Assembly: GCA_013791955.1 (NCBI GenBank)
Contig: VMSW01000007.1
Span: forward strand, 1,240,001 to 1,304,000
Direction of reading: 5' to 3'
Length of the DNA stretch: 64,000 bases
From: Propionicimonas sp.
GTDB lineage: Bacteria; Actinomycetota; Actinomycetes; Propionibacteriales; Propionibacteriaceae
Shown here: piece by piece, positions 16,853 through 26,254 of the stretch
How the letters are laid out: each line of letters opens with the position of its first letter
How positions within the stretch are numbered: the stretch's first letter is position 1
Position numbers and translations under genes: made by a program
Notes under the pieces: generated by a model
Seen by the model: only the letters and a program-made list of their open reading frames with translations
Told to the model about the DNA's origin: nothing
The model's database searches: none

Positions 16853-17707
16853 TCACAACAGCCCGCCGCGGGCGTGCACCCGGCGCTCCAACTCAGCCAG
16901 TACCTCAGGGGAGGTGGTGTTGCAGCCCAGATCGTGATCCTGCTTGCCGGCACCGTGGTAATCCGAAGACCCGGTGATCAGCGCGTACGCGGTGGTGGCC
17001 AATGCGCGCAGTTCGGCCCGGGTTTGGTCGTCGTGATCGTTGTGGTCGACTTCGATGCCATCCAGTCGACGTGAGGCCACCAGCGAGGCCAGGTAGCGCG
17101 TCGGCAGGGACGCCCGGCTGGAGCGTCCCCAGGGATGGGCGATCACGGTCGCTCCCCCGGCCGCGCGCACCAGATCAAGCGCGGTCTCCAGCTCGGTTGA
17201 GTAGCGAGCGACGTAAATCGGCTGGTCATCGGCCAACCACTGGTCGAATGCCTGGCGCCGATCAGCCACATAACCCAGCTCGACCATCGCATCGGCGAAA
17301 TGCGGACGTCCAACTGATGGGCTGTCGCCGACGTGGCGGTAAAGCACCTCTTCGGGCACTGGCAGACCGTGCTCGGCCAGCCGAGCCAGCATGGTGGGCA
17401 CCCGCTCGCTGCGGCCAGCCCGGTTGCGGGCCAGCTCAGCGGCTAATTCAGCATCCTGGGCCCGGGTGCCGTAGGCGAGCAGATGAATCGAGACGCCCTT
17501 CAAATCGCAAGACATCTCGATGCCGCGCAGCACTCGAACCCCGGCGGCCTCACCAGCGGTCAGGGCTTCGTCCCAGCCGTCAATGGTGTCGTGATCGCAA
17601 AGCCCGATCACGTCCAACCCAGAGGCGGCGGCGTTGGCAACCAGCTCGGACGGTGAGTCGGTGCCGTCGGAAACTGTGGAATGGGTGTGTAGATCGATAC
17701 CGCTCAT
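16853..17707 (-). CDS. PHP-domain phosphoesterase
   Basis: Metal-dependent phosphoesterase of 284 residues. It begins MSGIDLHTHSTVSDGTDSP, with the HxH metal ligands, followed by GLCDHDTIDGW, RGIEMS, VIAHPWGR and TGSSDYHG, which together complete the polymerase-and-histidinol-phosphatase metal site. Related standalone PHP proteins hydrolyse 3',5'-bisphosphonucleotides or similar small phosphates; the substrate here is not determinable. The ATG overlaps the stop of the glutamate dehydrogenase gene as ATGA, so translation is coupled to that gene. Actinobacterial genomes usually place this gene beside trpS or alone, so the coupling to GDH deserves attention. Confidence 0.88.
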   Translation of the reverse strand: MSGIDLHTHSTVSDGTDSPSELVANAAASGLDVIGLCDHDTIDGWDEALTAGEAAGVRVLRGIEMSCDLKGVSIHLLAYGTRAQDAELAAELARNRAGRSERVPTMLARLAEHGLPVPEEVLYRHVGDSPSVGRPHFADAMVELGYVADRRQAFDQWLADDQPIYVARYSTELETALDLVRAAGGATVIAHPWGRSSRASLPTRYLASLVASRRLDGIEVDHNDHDDQTRAELRALATTAYALITGSSDYHGAGKQDHDLGCNTTSPEVLAELERRVHARGGLL

Positions 17708-20700
17708 TCGCTCAACATAGCCCTCAGCTGGCTCAACCCGACGTTCATCCGGGCCACATCCGGTGCACCGTCGCACACCTGACGGATGGTGGCCACCCGT
17801 GCTGCCACCGAAGGGTTCGCTGACACCCAGGACGCCACCACCGCACTGGCCCGGGGGCTCGGACTAGCGCTGGCGAGCACTTTGGCGGTCAGCTCGGCGT
17901 GGGCCGAGAGCAGTTCATCGCGCAAGGCAGCCCGCGCCATCGCATCCCAACGGACTTGCCGGGGTAGGCCGTCCACACCGCCGAAGAGCAGATCCAGGCC
18001 GAGCGCGTCAGCCAACCGATAGTGCACCTCGGCCACCTGCAGCGCCGGCAGCCCCAGGCGGTGGGCGACCTGCACCACGCTCAACAGCGTGTGCGCTTGG
18101 CCCGCCGTGCTGAGGTTTTCGGCCAACTCCAGCCCGACCCCACCCTCAATCCAGGCGTGGGCGTGCGCCACTTGGGCGTGGGCGTCAGCACCAGCCAACA
18201 GACTGGCCAACAGCGGCCGCAGCTCGGCGATCCCCGGGGCATAGGCGGCCACCGCCGCGGCCACATCTAGCGGGGTGCGTCCGTGATGCAACAGCCAGCG
18301 GGTGCCGCGTTCGACCATCCGCAAGAGCGTGACGCGCAGTTCGGTGGCCAGGTCGGCGGGCAGTTCACTGCGCCGCAGCCGCACTTCGTCGAGCCCGACG
18401 TTGAAGATCGCCCGGGCGGCCAGCTGGGCCCGAATGATGTCGGCCACGCCCGCGCCGGTCTCGGTGGCCAACCGGTGGTAGGCGGTGATGCCCTGGGAGT
18501 TCACGAACCGGTTCACCGCCACCGTAGTGATGATTTCGCGGCCCAGCCGGTGCCCCGGGATCTGCTCGGCGAATCGCTCCCGTAGCGGCTCGGGGAAGTA
18601 CTGCATCAACCGGTCCGCCAGATAGGGGTCTTCGGGCAGGTCGGTGGCCAACACCCACTTCTTCAGCGCGATCTTGGTGTAGGCCAGCAGCGTGGAAAGC
18701 TCGGGACGGGTGAGCATCGCGCCGGAGGCAATCCGGGCGGTCATCTCCTCGCTGCTCGGTAGCGACTCCAAGCCGCGATCCAACAACCCGGCGCTCACCA
18801 GGGTGCTCATCCAGGACTCGAGCTGACCCATCAAGCGCTCCGAGCGCAGCTCCGAGTTCGACAACGCCAGGTTCTGATCCAGGTTGTGGGCCAACACGAG
18901 TTGAGCCACTTCATCGGTCATCGAAGCCAACAGCTCGTCCCGCTCGGCCAGGCTGAGGTAACCGCCGGCCACCCGGTCGGCCAGCAAAATCTTGATGTTC
19001 ACCTCATGGTCGGAGGTGTCCACCCCGGCGGAGTTGTCGATGAAGTCGGTGTTGATCCGCCCACCGGCCCGGGCATATTCGATGCGTCCCAACTGGGTGC
19101 AACCGAGGTTGCCGCCTTCAGCCACGCAACGGGCCCGAAGCTGGACTCCGTCCACTCGCAGAGCGTCATTGGCCTTGTCGCCGACTGCGGCGTGGGTTTC
19201 GGCGAAGGCCTTCACGTAGGTGCCCACCCCACCGTTGAAGACCAAATCAACGGGCGCGGTCAAGATCGCGGTGATCAACTCATTCGGCGGTAGGTGATCA
19301 GTGGTCGCGGGCAGACCGAGGGCTTGGCGCACCTGCGGCGACAGCGGAATCGACTTGGCATCGCGGCCATAGACTCCGCCGCCCTCGGAAATGCCCTGAT
19401 AGTCGGCCCAGGTTGAACCCGGCGTAGTGAACAGTCGTCGCCGTTCAGCGAAGGACGCAGCCGCGTCTGGGTCGGGGTCAAGAAAGATGTGGACGTGGTT
19501 GAAGGCGGCGACCAGTTTGATCTTGTCCGAGCACAACATGCCGTTACCGAAGACGTCCCCAGCCATGTCACCGATACCAACGCAGGTGAACTCATCGACG
19601 GCTGGATCCAGCCCCATTTCGGCGAAATGTCGCTTCACCGATTCCCAGGCCCCCCGCGCGGTGATGCCCATCGCCTTGTGGTCGTAGCCCGAGGACCCAC
19701 CGGACGCGAACGCGTCGCCTAGCCAGAACCCGCGGCGCACCGAGATTTCATTGGCCAGATCGGAGAAGGTGGCGGTGCCCTTGTCGGCGGCCACCACCAG
19801 ATAGGGATCATCGCCGTCGTAGCGCAGTACCTGTTCCGGTGGCTTGACCTGGCCGTCCACGATGTTGTCGGTGACGCTCAGCAGCGCATCGACGAACAGT
19901 TTGTAGCAGGCCTGGCCTTCGGCCGCTCTGGCGGCGCGGTCACTGACTGGTGGCAGCCGCAGCGGCACAAAGCCGCCCTTGGCGCCCACCGGCACGATGA
20001 CGGTGTTCTTCACCATCTGGGCCTTGACCAGCCCCAACACCTCGGTGCGGAAGTCCTCCAGCCGATCCGACCAGCGCAGGCCGCCGCGAGCCACCAGGCC
20101 GAAGCGCAGGTGCACCCCCTGCACTCGTGGGGAGTAGACGAAGATCTCATAAGCCGGACGTGGCTGCGGCAGCAGGTCCAGTTCCTCAGGCCGCAGCTTG
20201 AACGCCAGCACCTCATTGCCGCTGAACGCGTTGGTGCGCACACAGGCCCGAATCACCGTGCCCATCGCGCGCAGAATGCGGTCGTGATCCAGGCTCGCCA
20301 CCGCATCGAGGTGAACCTCCAGGCGGGCATAAACCTCGGCCAACGCCGTCGCCCGAGACTCGGCATCGCCGAAAGCCTGGGGATCGAACTTGGTCTCGAA
20401 CGCCGCCACCAGCTCGGCAGCGATTTCGGGATTGGCATTGAGCGCGCCAGCCATATAGACCTGGCTGAACGGCACCCCAGCCTGTTGTAGGTAGCGCAGA
20501 ATGCCGCGCAGGTAGGTCACCTGTTGCCAGCGCAGCCCGGCTGGCACCACCAGTTTGTTCAAGCTTCCCGGCTCGCACCGCCTCGACCAGGACGCCTCAA
20601 AAGCGTCGGCAAAGCGCTGCCGGGCCGCCGGATCCCAGGAGGCCCCGTCCGGTATCCGCAGCCCGAAGTCGTACACCTGGACTCGCTCACCACGAAGCTC

Positions 20701-22416
20701 CCACCGATAGGGGTTCTCATCGAGCACTTCGGCACCCAACACCGACAGGTGGGGCATCACCTTGGCCAGACTCATCTCCTTCTTGGTGAACACCTTCAAC
20801 CGCAGATCAGCCGGATCCTCTGGATTGGTGACCGCGGTCATCACCAGCCGTAGATCCTCATCGCCACTGAGGCGATTGGCCTGAATCAGGTCGGCCAGTG
20901 CCACCGCCGGGGTGTAGTCGGCTTCATAGGCGTGATCGAACTCCACGCCACGCTGTTCGCTGGGCAAGGTCGCGGCGCGTTCGGCAAACTCGTCCTCCCA
21001 ACTGAGGGCGGCCGCCGAGGTGGCGGCGATGATCGCATCAAGGTCAGGAGATTGCGGAGCCTCAGCACCCAACCGGATCACGAAGAACAACCGGGTCAGT
21101 ACCGACTCGCTCACCAGGGTGCGGTATTCGACCTCGACTCCACCCAGCCCATCGAGCAGTATCTGCTGGATCCGCACCCGAGTGGCCGTGTCGTAACGGT
21201 CGCGCGGTAGGAACACCAGTGCGGTGACGAAGCCACCGAAGCGGCTGTGACGTAGGAACACCCGCACCTGGCGGCGTTCGCGTAGCCCGGCAATGGCGCC
21301 GATGATGGGGGACAACTCCTCCGCGCTGGCCTCAAATAGCTCATCACGTGGGTAACTGGCAATCACCTGCCGCAGCGCGTTCCAGCCAAAAGAGTTGGGC
21401 TCAAAGCCGCTCATCGCGAGCAGCTTGGCAGTCTTGGGAGCCAAGATCGGCACGCTCGAAAGTGACTCGGTATAGGCACCGGCGGCCAGCAGCCCCAAGA
21501 AACGATGCTCGCCGATCAGGCTGCCGTCCTCGGCGTAGCGGCGGATGGCCAAATGGGTCAGGTAGGCCGGACGGTGCACTGGTGAGCGGCGGCGATCACG
21601 CACCAACACCAGCGGATCACGCTCACCGGGGGCCGGCAGATTCACCCGATCGACTTCGGTCTCACCTCGCAGGATGCCCAGTTGAGAGCCGTCAGCCGGA
21701 GTGAGGGCGGCGGTATCTCCGGTGAAGTAGGAGTAGCCAACGAACACAAAATGACCATCAGCCAACCAGTCGAGCAACTCGACCGTTTCGCCGGCTTCCT
21801 GGCTTGGCTCGTGGCGCTGTTCCTCGGCGGCCTGCCGACAGCGCGCCAGCATTGGTTGCCAGTCGGCCACGGTCACCGCGACCATGGCCAGCGCGTGCTT
21901 CAGCCCGGCGGCGAGTTCGGCGGACAGTTCAGCAGCAGCATGGCCCAGCGGCGGATAGACCTCCAGCACCAGCCAGGCTTCATGAAGCTCATCGTCGCCG
22001 GCCTCCGCGCCGACGGTCCGCAGGCGGCCGTCCGCGTCGCGACCTACGGCCGGGGTGGGGTGATAGAGCCCGCGCAGGCTCCAATCCTTGCTGGTTAGCT
22101 CCATCACAGCGGTGTCGACCAGGAACGGCTGGTCGTCAGTGATCAGCAGCACCACCGTGGAACCACGGGCATCCCACTCCTGCGGGGTGAAAATCCGCAG
22201 CAGGGACTCCCCTGGCTTGCGGGTGGCCCCCAGATCAAGATGGGCCGCGGCGGTGGCCGCCAAGGCCGCCGGGTCGAGGTCTTCAAGCTCAGAATCGGCG
22301 ATCTGGGCCACGTATTGCCTAATCAGCTCACTTTGGGGTGGTGAGGCGTTCTTGGTGGCTTGGGTCAATAGCGCTTCCCGCAGGCCAGTCAGGGCCCGCG
22401 AAGCCAGTGTGGACAC
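17704..22416 (-). CDS. gdh: NAD-specific glutamate dehydrogenase, large (GDH-180) type
   Basis: Oxidatively deaminates glutamate to 2-oxoglutarate with NAD. At 1,570 residues it is within the range of the GDH-160/180 class (about 1,590 in mycobacteria) and far larger than the usual 450-residue enzymes. Regulatory ACT-like segments occupy the first about 650 residues. The catalytic part contains GAKGGFVPLRLPP (near 810) with the substrate lysines, VGIGDMAGDVFGNGML and NGGVGTYVKA (near 1060). The start is GTG with GAAGGAG 5 bases upstream. In mycobacteria the FHA protein GarA, controlled by PknG, inhibits this enzyme; a PknG-like operon lies about 10 kb away in this window. The PHP gene is translationally coupled downstream. 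Confidence 0.95.
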   Translation of the reverse strand: MSTLASRALTGLREALLTQATKNASPPQSELIRQYVAQIADSELEDLDPAALAATAAAHLDLGATRKPGESLLRIFTPQEWDARGSTVVLLITDDQPFLVDTAVMELTSKDWSLRGLYHPTPAVGRDADGRLRTVGAEAGDDELHEAWLVLEVYPPLGHAAAELSAELAAGLKHALAMVAVTVADWQPMLARCRQAAEEQRHEPSQEAGETVELLDWLADGHFVFVGYSYFTGDTAALTPADGSQLGILRGETEVDRVNLPAPGERDPLVLVRDRRRSPVHRPAYLTHLAIRRYAEDGSLIGEHRFLGLLAAGAYTESLSSVPILAPKTAKLLAMSGFEPNSFGWNALRQVIASYPRDELFEASAEELSPIIGAIAGLRERRQVRVFLRHSRFGGFVTALVFLPRDRYDTATRVRIQQILLDGLGGVEVEYRTLVSESVLTRLFFVIRLGAEAPQSPDLDAIIAATSAAALSWEDEFAERAATLPSEQRGVEFDHAYEADYTPAVALADLIQANRLSGDEDLRLVMTAVTNPEDPADLRLKVFTKKEMSLAKVMPHLSVLGAEVLDENPYRWELRGERVQVYDFGLRIPDGASWDPAARQRFADAFEASWSRRCEPGSLNKLVVPAGLRWQQVTYLRGILRYLQQAGVPFSQVYMAGALNANPEIAAELVAAFETKFDPQAFGDAESRATALAEVYARLEVHLDAVASLDHDRILRAMGTVIRACVRTNAFSGNEVLAFKLRPEELDLLPQPRPAYEIFVYSPRVQGVHLRFGLVARGGLRWSDRLEDFRTEVLGLVKAQMVKNTVIVPVGAKGGFVPLRLPPVSDRAARAAEGQACYKLFVDALLSVTDNIVDGQVKPPEQVLRYDGDDPYLVVAADKGTATFSDLANEISVRRGFWLGDAFASGGSSGYDHKAMGITARGAWESVKRHFAEMGLDPAVDEFTCVGIGDMAGDVFGNGMLCSDKIKLVAAFNHVHIFLDPDPDAAASFAERRRLFTTPGSTWADYQGISEGGGVYGRDAKSIPLSPQVRQALGLPATTDHLPPNELITAILTAPVDLVFNGGVGTYVKAFAETHAAVGDKANDALRVDGVQLRARCVAEGGNLGCTQLGRIEYARAGGRINTDFIDNSAGVDTSDHEVNIKILLADRVAGGYLSLAERDELLASMTDEVAQLVLAHNLDQNLALSNSELRSERLMGQLESWMSTLVSAGLLDRGLESLPSSEEMTARIASGAMLTRPELSTLLAYTKIALKKWVLATDLPEDPYLADRLMQYFPEPLRERFAEQIPGHRLGREIITTVAVNRFVNSQGITAYHRLATETGAGVADIIRAQLAARAIFNVGLDEVRLRRSELPADLATELRVTLLRMVERGTRWLLHHGRTPLDVAAAVAAYAPGIAELRPLLASLLAGADAHAQVAHAHAWIEGGVGLELAENLSTAGQAHTLLSVVQVAHRLGLPALQVAEVHYRLADALGLDLLFGGVDGLPRQVRWDAMARAALRDELLSAHAELTAKVLASASPSPRASAVVASWVSANPSVAARVATIRQVCDGAPDVARMNVGLSQLRAMLSE

Positions 22417-22470
22417 CGAAACTCCTTCGCCGATTAGGACTTCCCAAGACTATCCAGCCAGCATTGGGCT

Positions 22471-22983
22471 ATGCAGATCCACGCCAGCAACGACTTCGCG
22501 GCAACTACTGATCGGGTGCTCGCAATGCTCACTGACCGAGTATTCCTGCGCGCCAACGCCTTGGCCACCGACCCGCTGGCCCATGAAGTGAGCGTCGATG
22601 GCCTGGTAACCCGAACCAGGCGAGTGCTGACCAGCCCGTCGGTGGTGGCGAAGCTGACCGGACCCACGTTGGCGATCATCGATCAGGTGACCTGGGAGGC
22701 CAGCGACGGCCCGCAACGCAATGGCAGCACTTTGATTGAGGTGGAGGGCCTGCCAGCCAAGCTGATTGGCACCGTCCGGCTGGCCCCGGGAGGGCGCGGG
22801 ACGGTCCTCGACTACGACGGCGAGCTAACCGTCAGCGTGCCGATCATCGGCCCCAGCCTCGCCAAGCAGGCCGCGCCACTGCTGCTGGAGGCCCTGGAGC
22901 TTCAGCAGCGAGTGGGCGACGCCTTCCTCGCTGGCGCAACGGCTACTCAGCCTGACCTGGGCCGTCAAGGCGGCCAAAACTGA
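22471..22983 (+). CDS. DUF2505 family protein
   Basis: Protein of 170 residues matching the actinobacterial DUF2505 pattern: MQIHASNDFAATTDRVLAML at the start, a central VEGLPAKLIGTVRL and DYDGELTVSVPIIGPSLAK near residue 130, followed by a C-terminal helix. The fold is probably START/SRPBCC-like, binding a hydrophobic ligand; the physiological role is unknown. It is transcribed divergently from glutamate dehydrogenase across a 54-base gap that must contain both promoters. Its last 41 bases overlap the 3' end of the convergent helicase gene. Confidence 0.85.
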   Translation: MQIHASNDFAATTDRVLAMLTDRVFLRANALATDPLAHEVSVDGLVTRTRRVLTSPSVVAKLTGPTLAIIDQVTWEASDGPQRNGSTLIEVEGLPAKLIGTVRLAPGGRGTVLDYDGELTVSVPIIGPSLAKQAAPLLLEALELQQRVGDAFLAGATATQPDLGRQGGQN

Positions 22984-25480
22984 GGGTATGCACGATCAGT
23001 TCACCGGCTTCGTCGCACTCATCAAGGTCGATTCGCGCCTCGATTGACCAGTCGTGGTTCTGCTCGGGGTCATTGATGATCTGGCGCACCTGCCAGGTTC
23101 GCCCCTGCTCGGTAACCACCAGGAACCGGGGACCTCGCGCATCGGCATCTACGCGCAGCGCGTCGTGCTCGTCCCAGTACTCTCCCAGCGCCTCGTCCCA
23201 CCGGGTTCTGGTCATTTCGGTGCCGGGCCCGGACTCCAATTCGGCCAGGCCGTCCACGTCATCAGCAGCGGCCAACTCCACTCTGCGGAACATGGCATTG
23301 CGCACCAACACCTTGAAAGCGCGCACGTTGCCACTCACCGTCCGACCCGGTGGCGGTGCCTCCCCCAGATCAACGCTGGCTCCGGAAAGGCCACTCAAAG
23401 CTGACCACTCGTCCAACAGCGAGCTGTCGGTGAGCCGAGTCACTTCACCAAGCCATTCGATCAGGTCGCCCAACTCTTCACTGCGAGCGGACTCCGGGAC
23501 GGTCTGGCGCAATGCTCGATAAGCGTCCGACAGGTACCGCAGCAACAGACCTTCGCTGCGTTGCAGCTTGTAGAACGCCACATACTCGGTGAAGGTCATC
23601 GCTCGCTCGAATTGGTCACGCACGATCGACTTCGGGCTGATTGGCGAGCTGGCCAGCCACGGATGGACGGCCAGCTCGCGCAGGTAGACGGCCCCGAGCA
23701 GTTCAGCCAGCGGCTTTGGCCAGCTCACCTGGTCGAGCAACTCCAGCCGCTCTTCGTAGTCGTAACCGTCAGCTTTCAGCTCCGCCACTGCCTCACCGCG
23801 GGCCTTGAACTGCTGCGCGCCGAGGATCACTTTCGGATCCTCCAGGGTCGACTCGATCACACTGACCACATCGAGGCTGTAGCTGTCAGACTCCTCATCG
23901 AGTTCGGCCACCGCGGCCAACGCAAGCGCGCTCAGGGGTTGGTTCAAGGCGAAGTTGTCCTGCAGGTCGACGGCCAGTGCGTAGCGGCGTCCGCCAGCCT
24001 CAGGGGTGGCTAACCGGGTGACCACCCCGGCGTTGAGTAGGGAGCGCCCCAACTCCGCCGCCCGCCGCAGGAACCGCTGCCGTTCCTTTCGCTCGCTAGT
24101 GCTGGCATCGATCAGCGCGACCAGGGCAGCGCCGGTGTCCTGGTCACGCTGCAGCAGGTTCAGCAGCATCGCGTGGGTCACCCGCAGCCGCGCCCGCAAC
24201 AGCTCCGGGGACGATTCGATGAGCTTGGTGAAGGAGGCCTCGGTGAAGTTCACCTGACCTTCGGGGGGCTTCTTGCGGCGCACGCTCTTGAGCTTCTTTG
24301 CGTCATCGGCAAACTTGGCCAACACCCGCGTGTTCTCTACCTCGTGGTCGGGGGCCTGGGCCACGACGTAGCCAACCGTGTCGAACCCGGGACGCCCGGC
24401 CCGTCCGGATATTTGATGAAACTCCCGGCTCCGCAGCAGCCGGGAACGGCGCCCGTCGAACTTGGTCAGCGCGGCGAAAAGCACCGTGCGAATGGGCACA
24501 TTGATGCCCACCCCAAGGGTGTCGGTGCCGCAGATGACCGTCAGCAGCCCCCGCTGGGCCAGAGTTTCGACGAGGCGGCGGTAGCGCGGCAGCATGCCAG
24601 CGTGGTGGACCGCGAGCCCCGCGTGCAGCAGCTTCGACAGGGTCTTGCCGAAGCCGCCCGCGAATCGGAATCCGCGCAGCGCTGCCACCAGAGCCGCGCG
24701 ATGTCGGCCATCCACGATGCCTGAACTGAGCAGGGCCTGGGCTCGATCGACCGCCCCACCCTGGGTGGCATGAACCACATAGATCGGTGCTTGTTGGGCG
24801 CCGATGAGCTCAGCGATGGTTTCGTGGATCGGGGTAATCGCCCAGGTGTAGACCAGCGGCACCGGACGCTGGGCACCACCGATGATCGAGGAGGGACGAC
24901 CGGTGCGTGTCTCCAAGCCGGCCGCGAGTTCGCTGACATCGCCCAAAGTCGCCGACATGATCACAAATTGGGCCTGCGGCAGTTCCACCAAAGGCACCTG
25001 CCAGGCCCAGCCGCGATCCCGGTCAGCGATGAAGTGGAACTCGTCCATGATGACTTGGTCAACCTTGGCGCTACGGCCTTCCCGCAGGGCGATGTTGGCC
25101 AGGATTTCGGCCGTGCAGCACACGATTGGCGCCTCGGCGTTCACGGTCGCATCTCCGGTGACCATGCCAACGTTGTGGGCGCCGAAGATGTCACACAACG
25201 CGAAGAACTTCTCGCTGACTAGGGCTTTGATTGGCGCGGTGTAGTAGCTGCGCCCACCGGCGGCCAGGCTGGCGTAGTGGGCGGCCACCGCGATCAGCGA
25301 CTTTCCCGAACCTGTTGGGGTGGTGACGATGGTGTTGGCGCCAGCGAGGATGTCGATGATCGCCTCGTCCTGGTGGGGGTAGAGGCTGATGCCGTCGGCT
25401 TCGGCCCAAGCCACAAAGCCCGCATACAGGGCGTCGGGGTCGGGGGTGGTGTCGGCGGGCAGCAAATCGGTGAGCAGCAT
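22943..25480 (-). CDS. Ski2-like DEAD/DEAH helicase with DUF3516 C-terminus
   Basis: ATP-dependent helicase of 845 residues, probably acting on RNA. Motif I is TTPTGSGKS, motif II MDEFHF (DExH type), motif III MSATLGD, and motif VI QISGRAGRPGFD, the Ski2/Mtr4 superfamily signature. The C-terminal half (about 480-845; DQFERAMTFTEYVAFYKLQ, RRVELAAADDVDGL) is the DUF3516 domain found in actinobacterial members. I chose the ATG at 25480 (MLLTDLLPADTTPD); the frame extends further upstream, but that part overlaps the neighbouring gene and is not conserved in character. It lies downstream of the UPF0303 gene on the same strand with 55 bases between. Confidence 0.92.
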   Translation of the reverse strand: MLLTDLLPADTTPDPDALYAGFVAWAEADGISLYPHQDEAIIDILAGANTIVTTPTGSGKSLIAVAAHYASLAAGGRSYYTAPIKALVSEKFFALCDIFGAHNVGMVTGDATVNAEAPIVCCTAEILANIALREGRSAKVDQVIMDEFHFIADRDRGWAWQVPLVELPQAQFVIMSATLGDVSELAAGLETRTGRPSSIIGGAQRPVPLVYTWAITPIHETIAELIGAQQAPIYVVHATQGGAVDRAQALLSSGIVDGRHRAALVAALRGFRFAGGFGKTLSKLLHAGLAVHHAGMLPRYRRLVETLAQRGLLTVICGTDTLGVGINVPIRTVLFAALTKFDGRRSRLLRSREFHQISGRAGRPGFDTVGYVVAQAPDHEVENTRVLAKFADDAKKLKSVRRKKPPEGQVNFTEASFTKLIESSPELLRARLRVTHAMLLNLLQRDQDTGAALVALIDASTSERKERQRFLRRAAELGRSLLNAGVVTRLATPEAGGRRYALAVDLQDNFALNQPLSALALAAVAELDEESDSYSLDVVSVIESTLEDPKVILGAQQFKARGEAVAELKADGYDYEERLELLDQVSWPKPLAELLGAVYLRELAVHPWLASSPISPKSIVRDQFERAMTFTEYVAFYKLQRSEGLLLRYLSDAYRALRQTVPESARSEELGDLIEWLGEVTRLTDSSLLDEWSALSGLSGASVDLGEAPPPGRTVSGNVRAFKVLVRNAMFRRVELAAADDVDGLAELESGPGTEMTRTRWDEALGEYWDEHDALRVDADARGPRFLVVTEQGRTWQVRQIINDPEQNHDWSIEARIDLDECDEAGELIVHTLSFGRLDGPGQAE

Positions 25481-25535
25481 GTCGCAGCCATCGTCCCACT
25501 CAAATCCAGGGGCGCGGCGCCGTCCAAGCAGCCAG

Positions 25536-26048
25536 TTAGACCAGGAAACGTCGGCCGGGCAGCTTCGGTGCCACCTCAGCTTCGGGCTCTGCGCCGAGAA
25601 ACTCCCGCAGCATCCGAACCACAAAGGCGTGGTCGTCGTGTTGCGGCAACCCGGAGACGCCGACAGCACCGATCACCGTGCCGCTGAGCAGACAAATCGG
25701 CACCACTCCGCCGTGAGCGGCGTACCGGGCCGGGTCGCGGCGAGAGTCGGTATCGAAATCCTTGCCCTTGTCTCTGAACTTCTCTCCCACCGCCAAGGAA
25801 GCCTCGCCATAACGCAGCGCCACTGCGGTCTTTCGTTCCAGCCAATCGTCGTTGTCGGCGCTCGATCCCGGCAGCGCAGCATGAAAGACGCGCTGCTCAC
25901 CAATCCTTATCCCGATCACGATGGGCAGCGACTCAGCCACGGCCGCCGCCTGCATCTGGACGCCCAGCTGCCAGGCATCGGACAGGCTGAAGTCGGCGAA
26001 TCGCAGTTGGGCCGCCTCAGCAGCCAACTGCTCGCTCAACTTGCTCAT
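25536..26048 (-). CDS. UPF0303/heme-degrading-domain (GlcG/HbpS-like) protein
   Basis: Cytosolic protein of 170 residues with the UPF0303 pattern (DAWQLGVQM, PIVIGIRIGEQRVFHAALPG, RKTAVALRYGEASL, YAAHGGVVPICL, GAVGVSGLPQHDDHAFVV), related to the GlcG/HbpS fold that binds heme or corrinoids in some members. The ATG at 26048 has GAGGAG at about 6 bases, better than an ATG 12 bases upstream. A function cannot be deduced. It is transcribed with the downstream helicase and divergently from the beta-eliminating lyase gene. The 206 bases between the two divergent starts hold no other ORF. Confidence 0.82.
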   Translation of the reverse strand: MSKLSEQLAAEAAQLRFADFSLSDAWQLGVQMQAAAVAESLPIVIGIRIGEQRVFHAALPGSSADNDDWLERKTAVALRYGEASLAVGEKFRDKGKDFDTDSRRDPARYAAHGGVVPICLLSGTVIGAVGVSGLPQHDDHAFVVRMLREFLGAEPEAEVAPKLPGRRFLV

Positions 26049-26254
26049 CTGGCTCCTCACCTGCCCGAAGGGGTGAGGCTAGCCGAAGATCAACCCGTCG
26101 CGGTGCGGGTATCGCCGAAGGCAACCACCCGTCTCAAACTCAGTCACCGCGCAGATTGCGATGGGCGAACCGGCATGTGGGAATCCCGTTCCGCCGCAGC
26201 CACCCGAGGGCTAGCCTTTGACCGCTCTCGAACCCGATCAAAGGATGATTTTCA

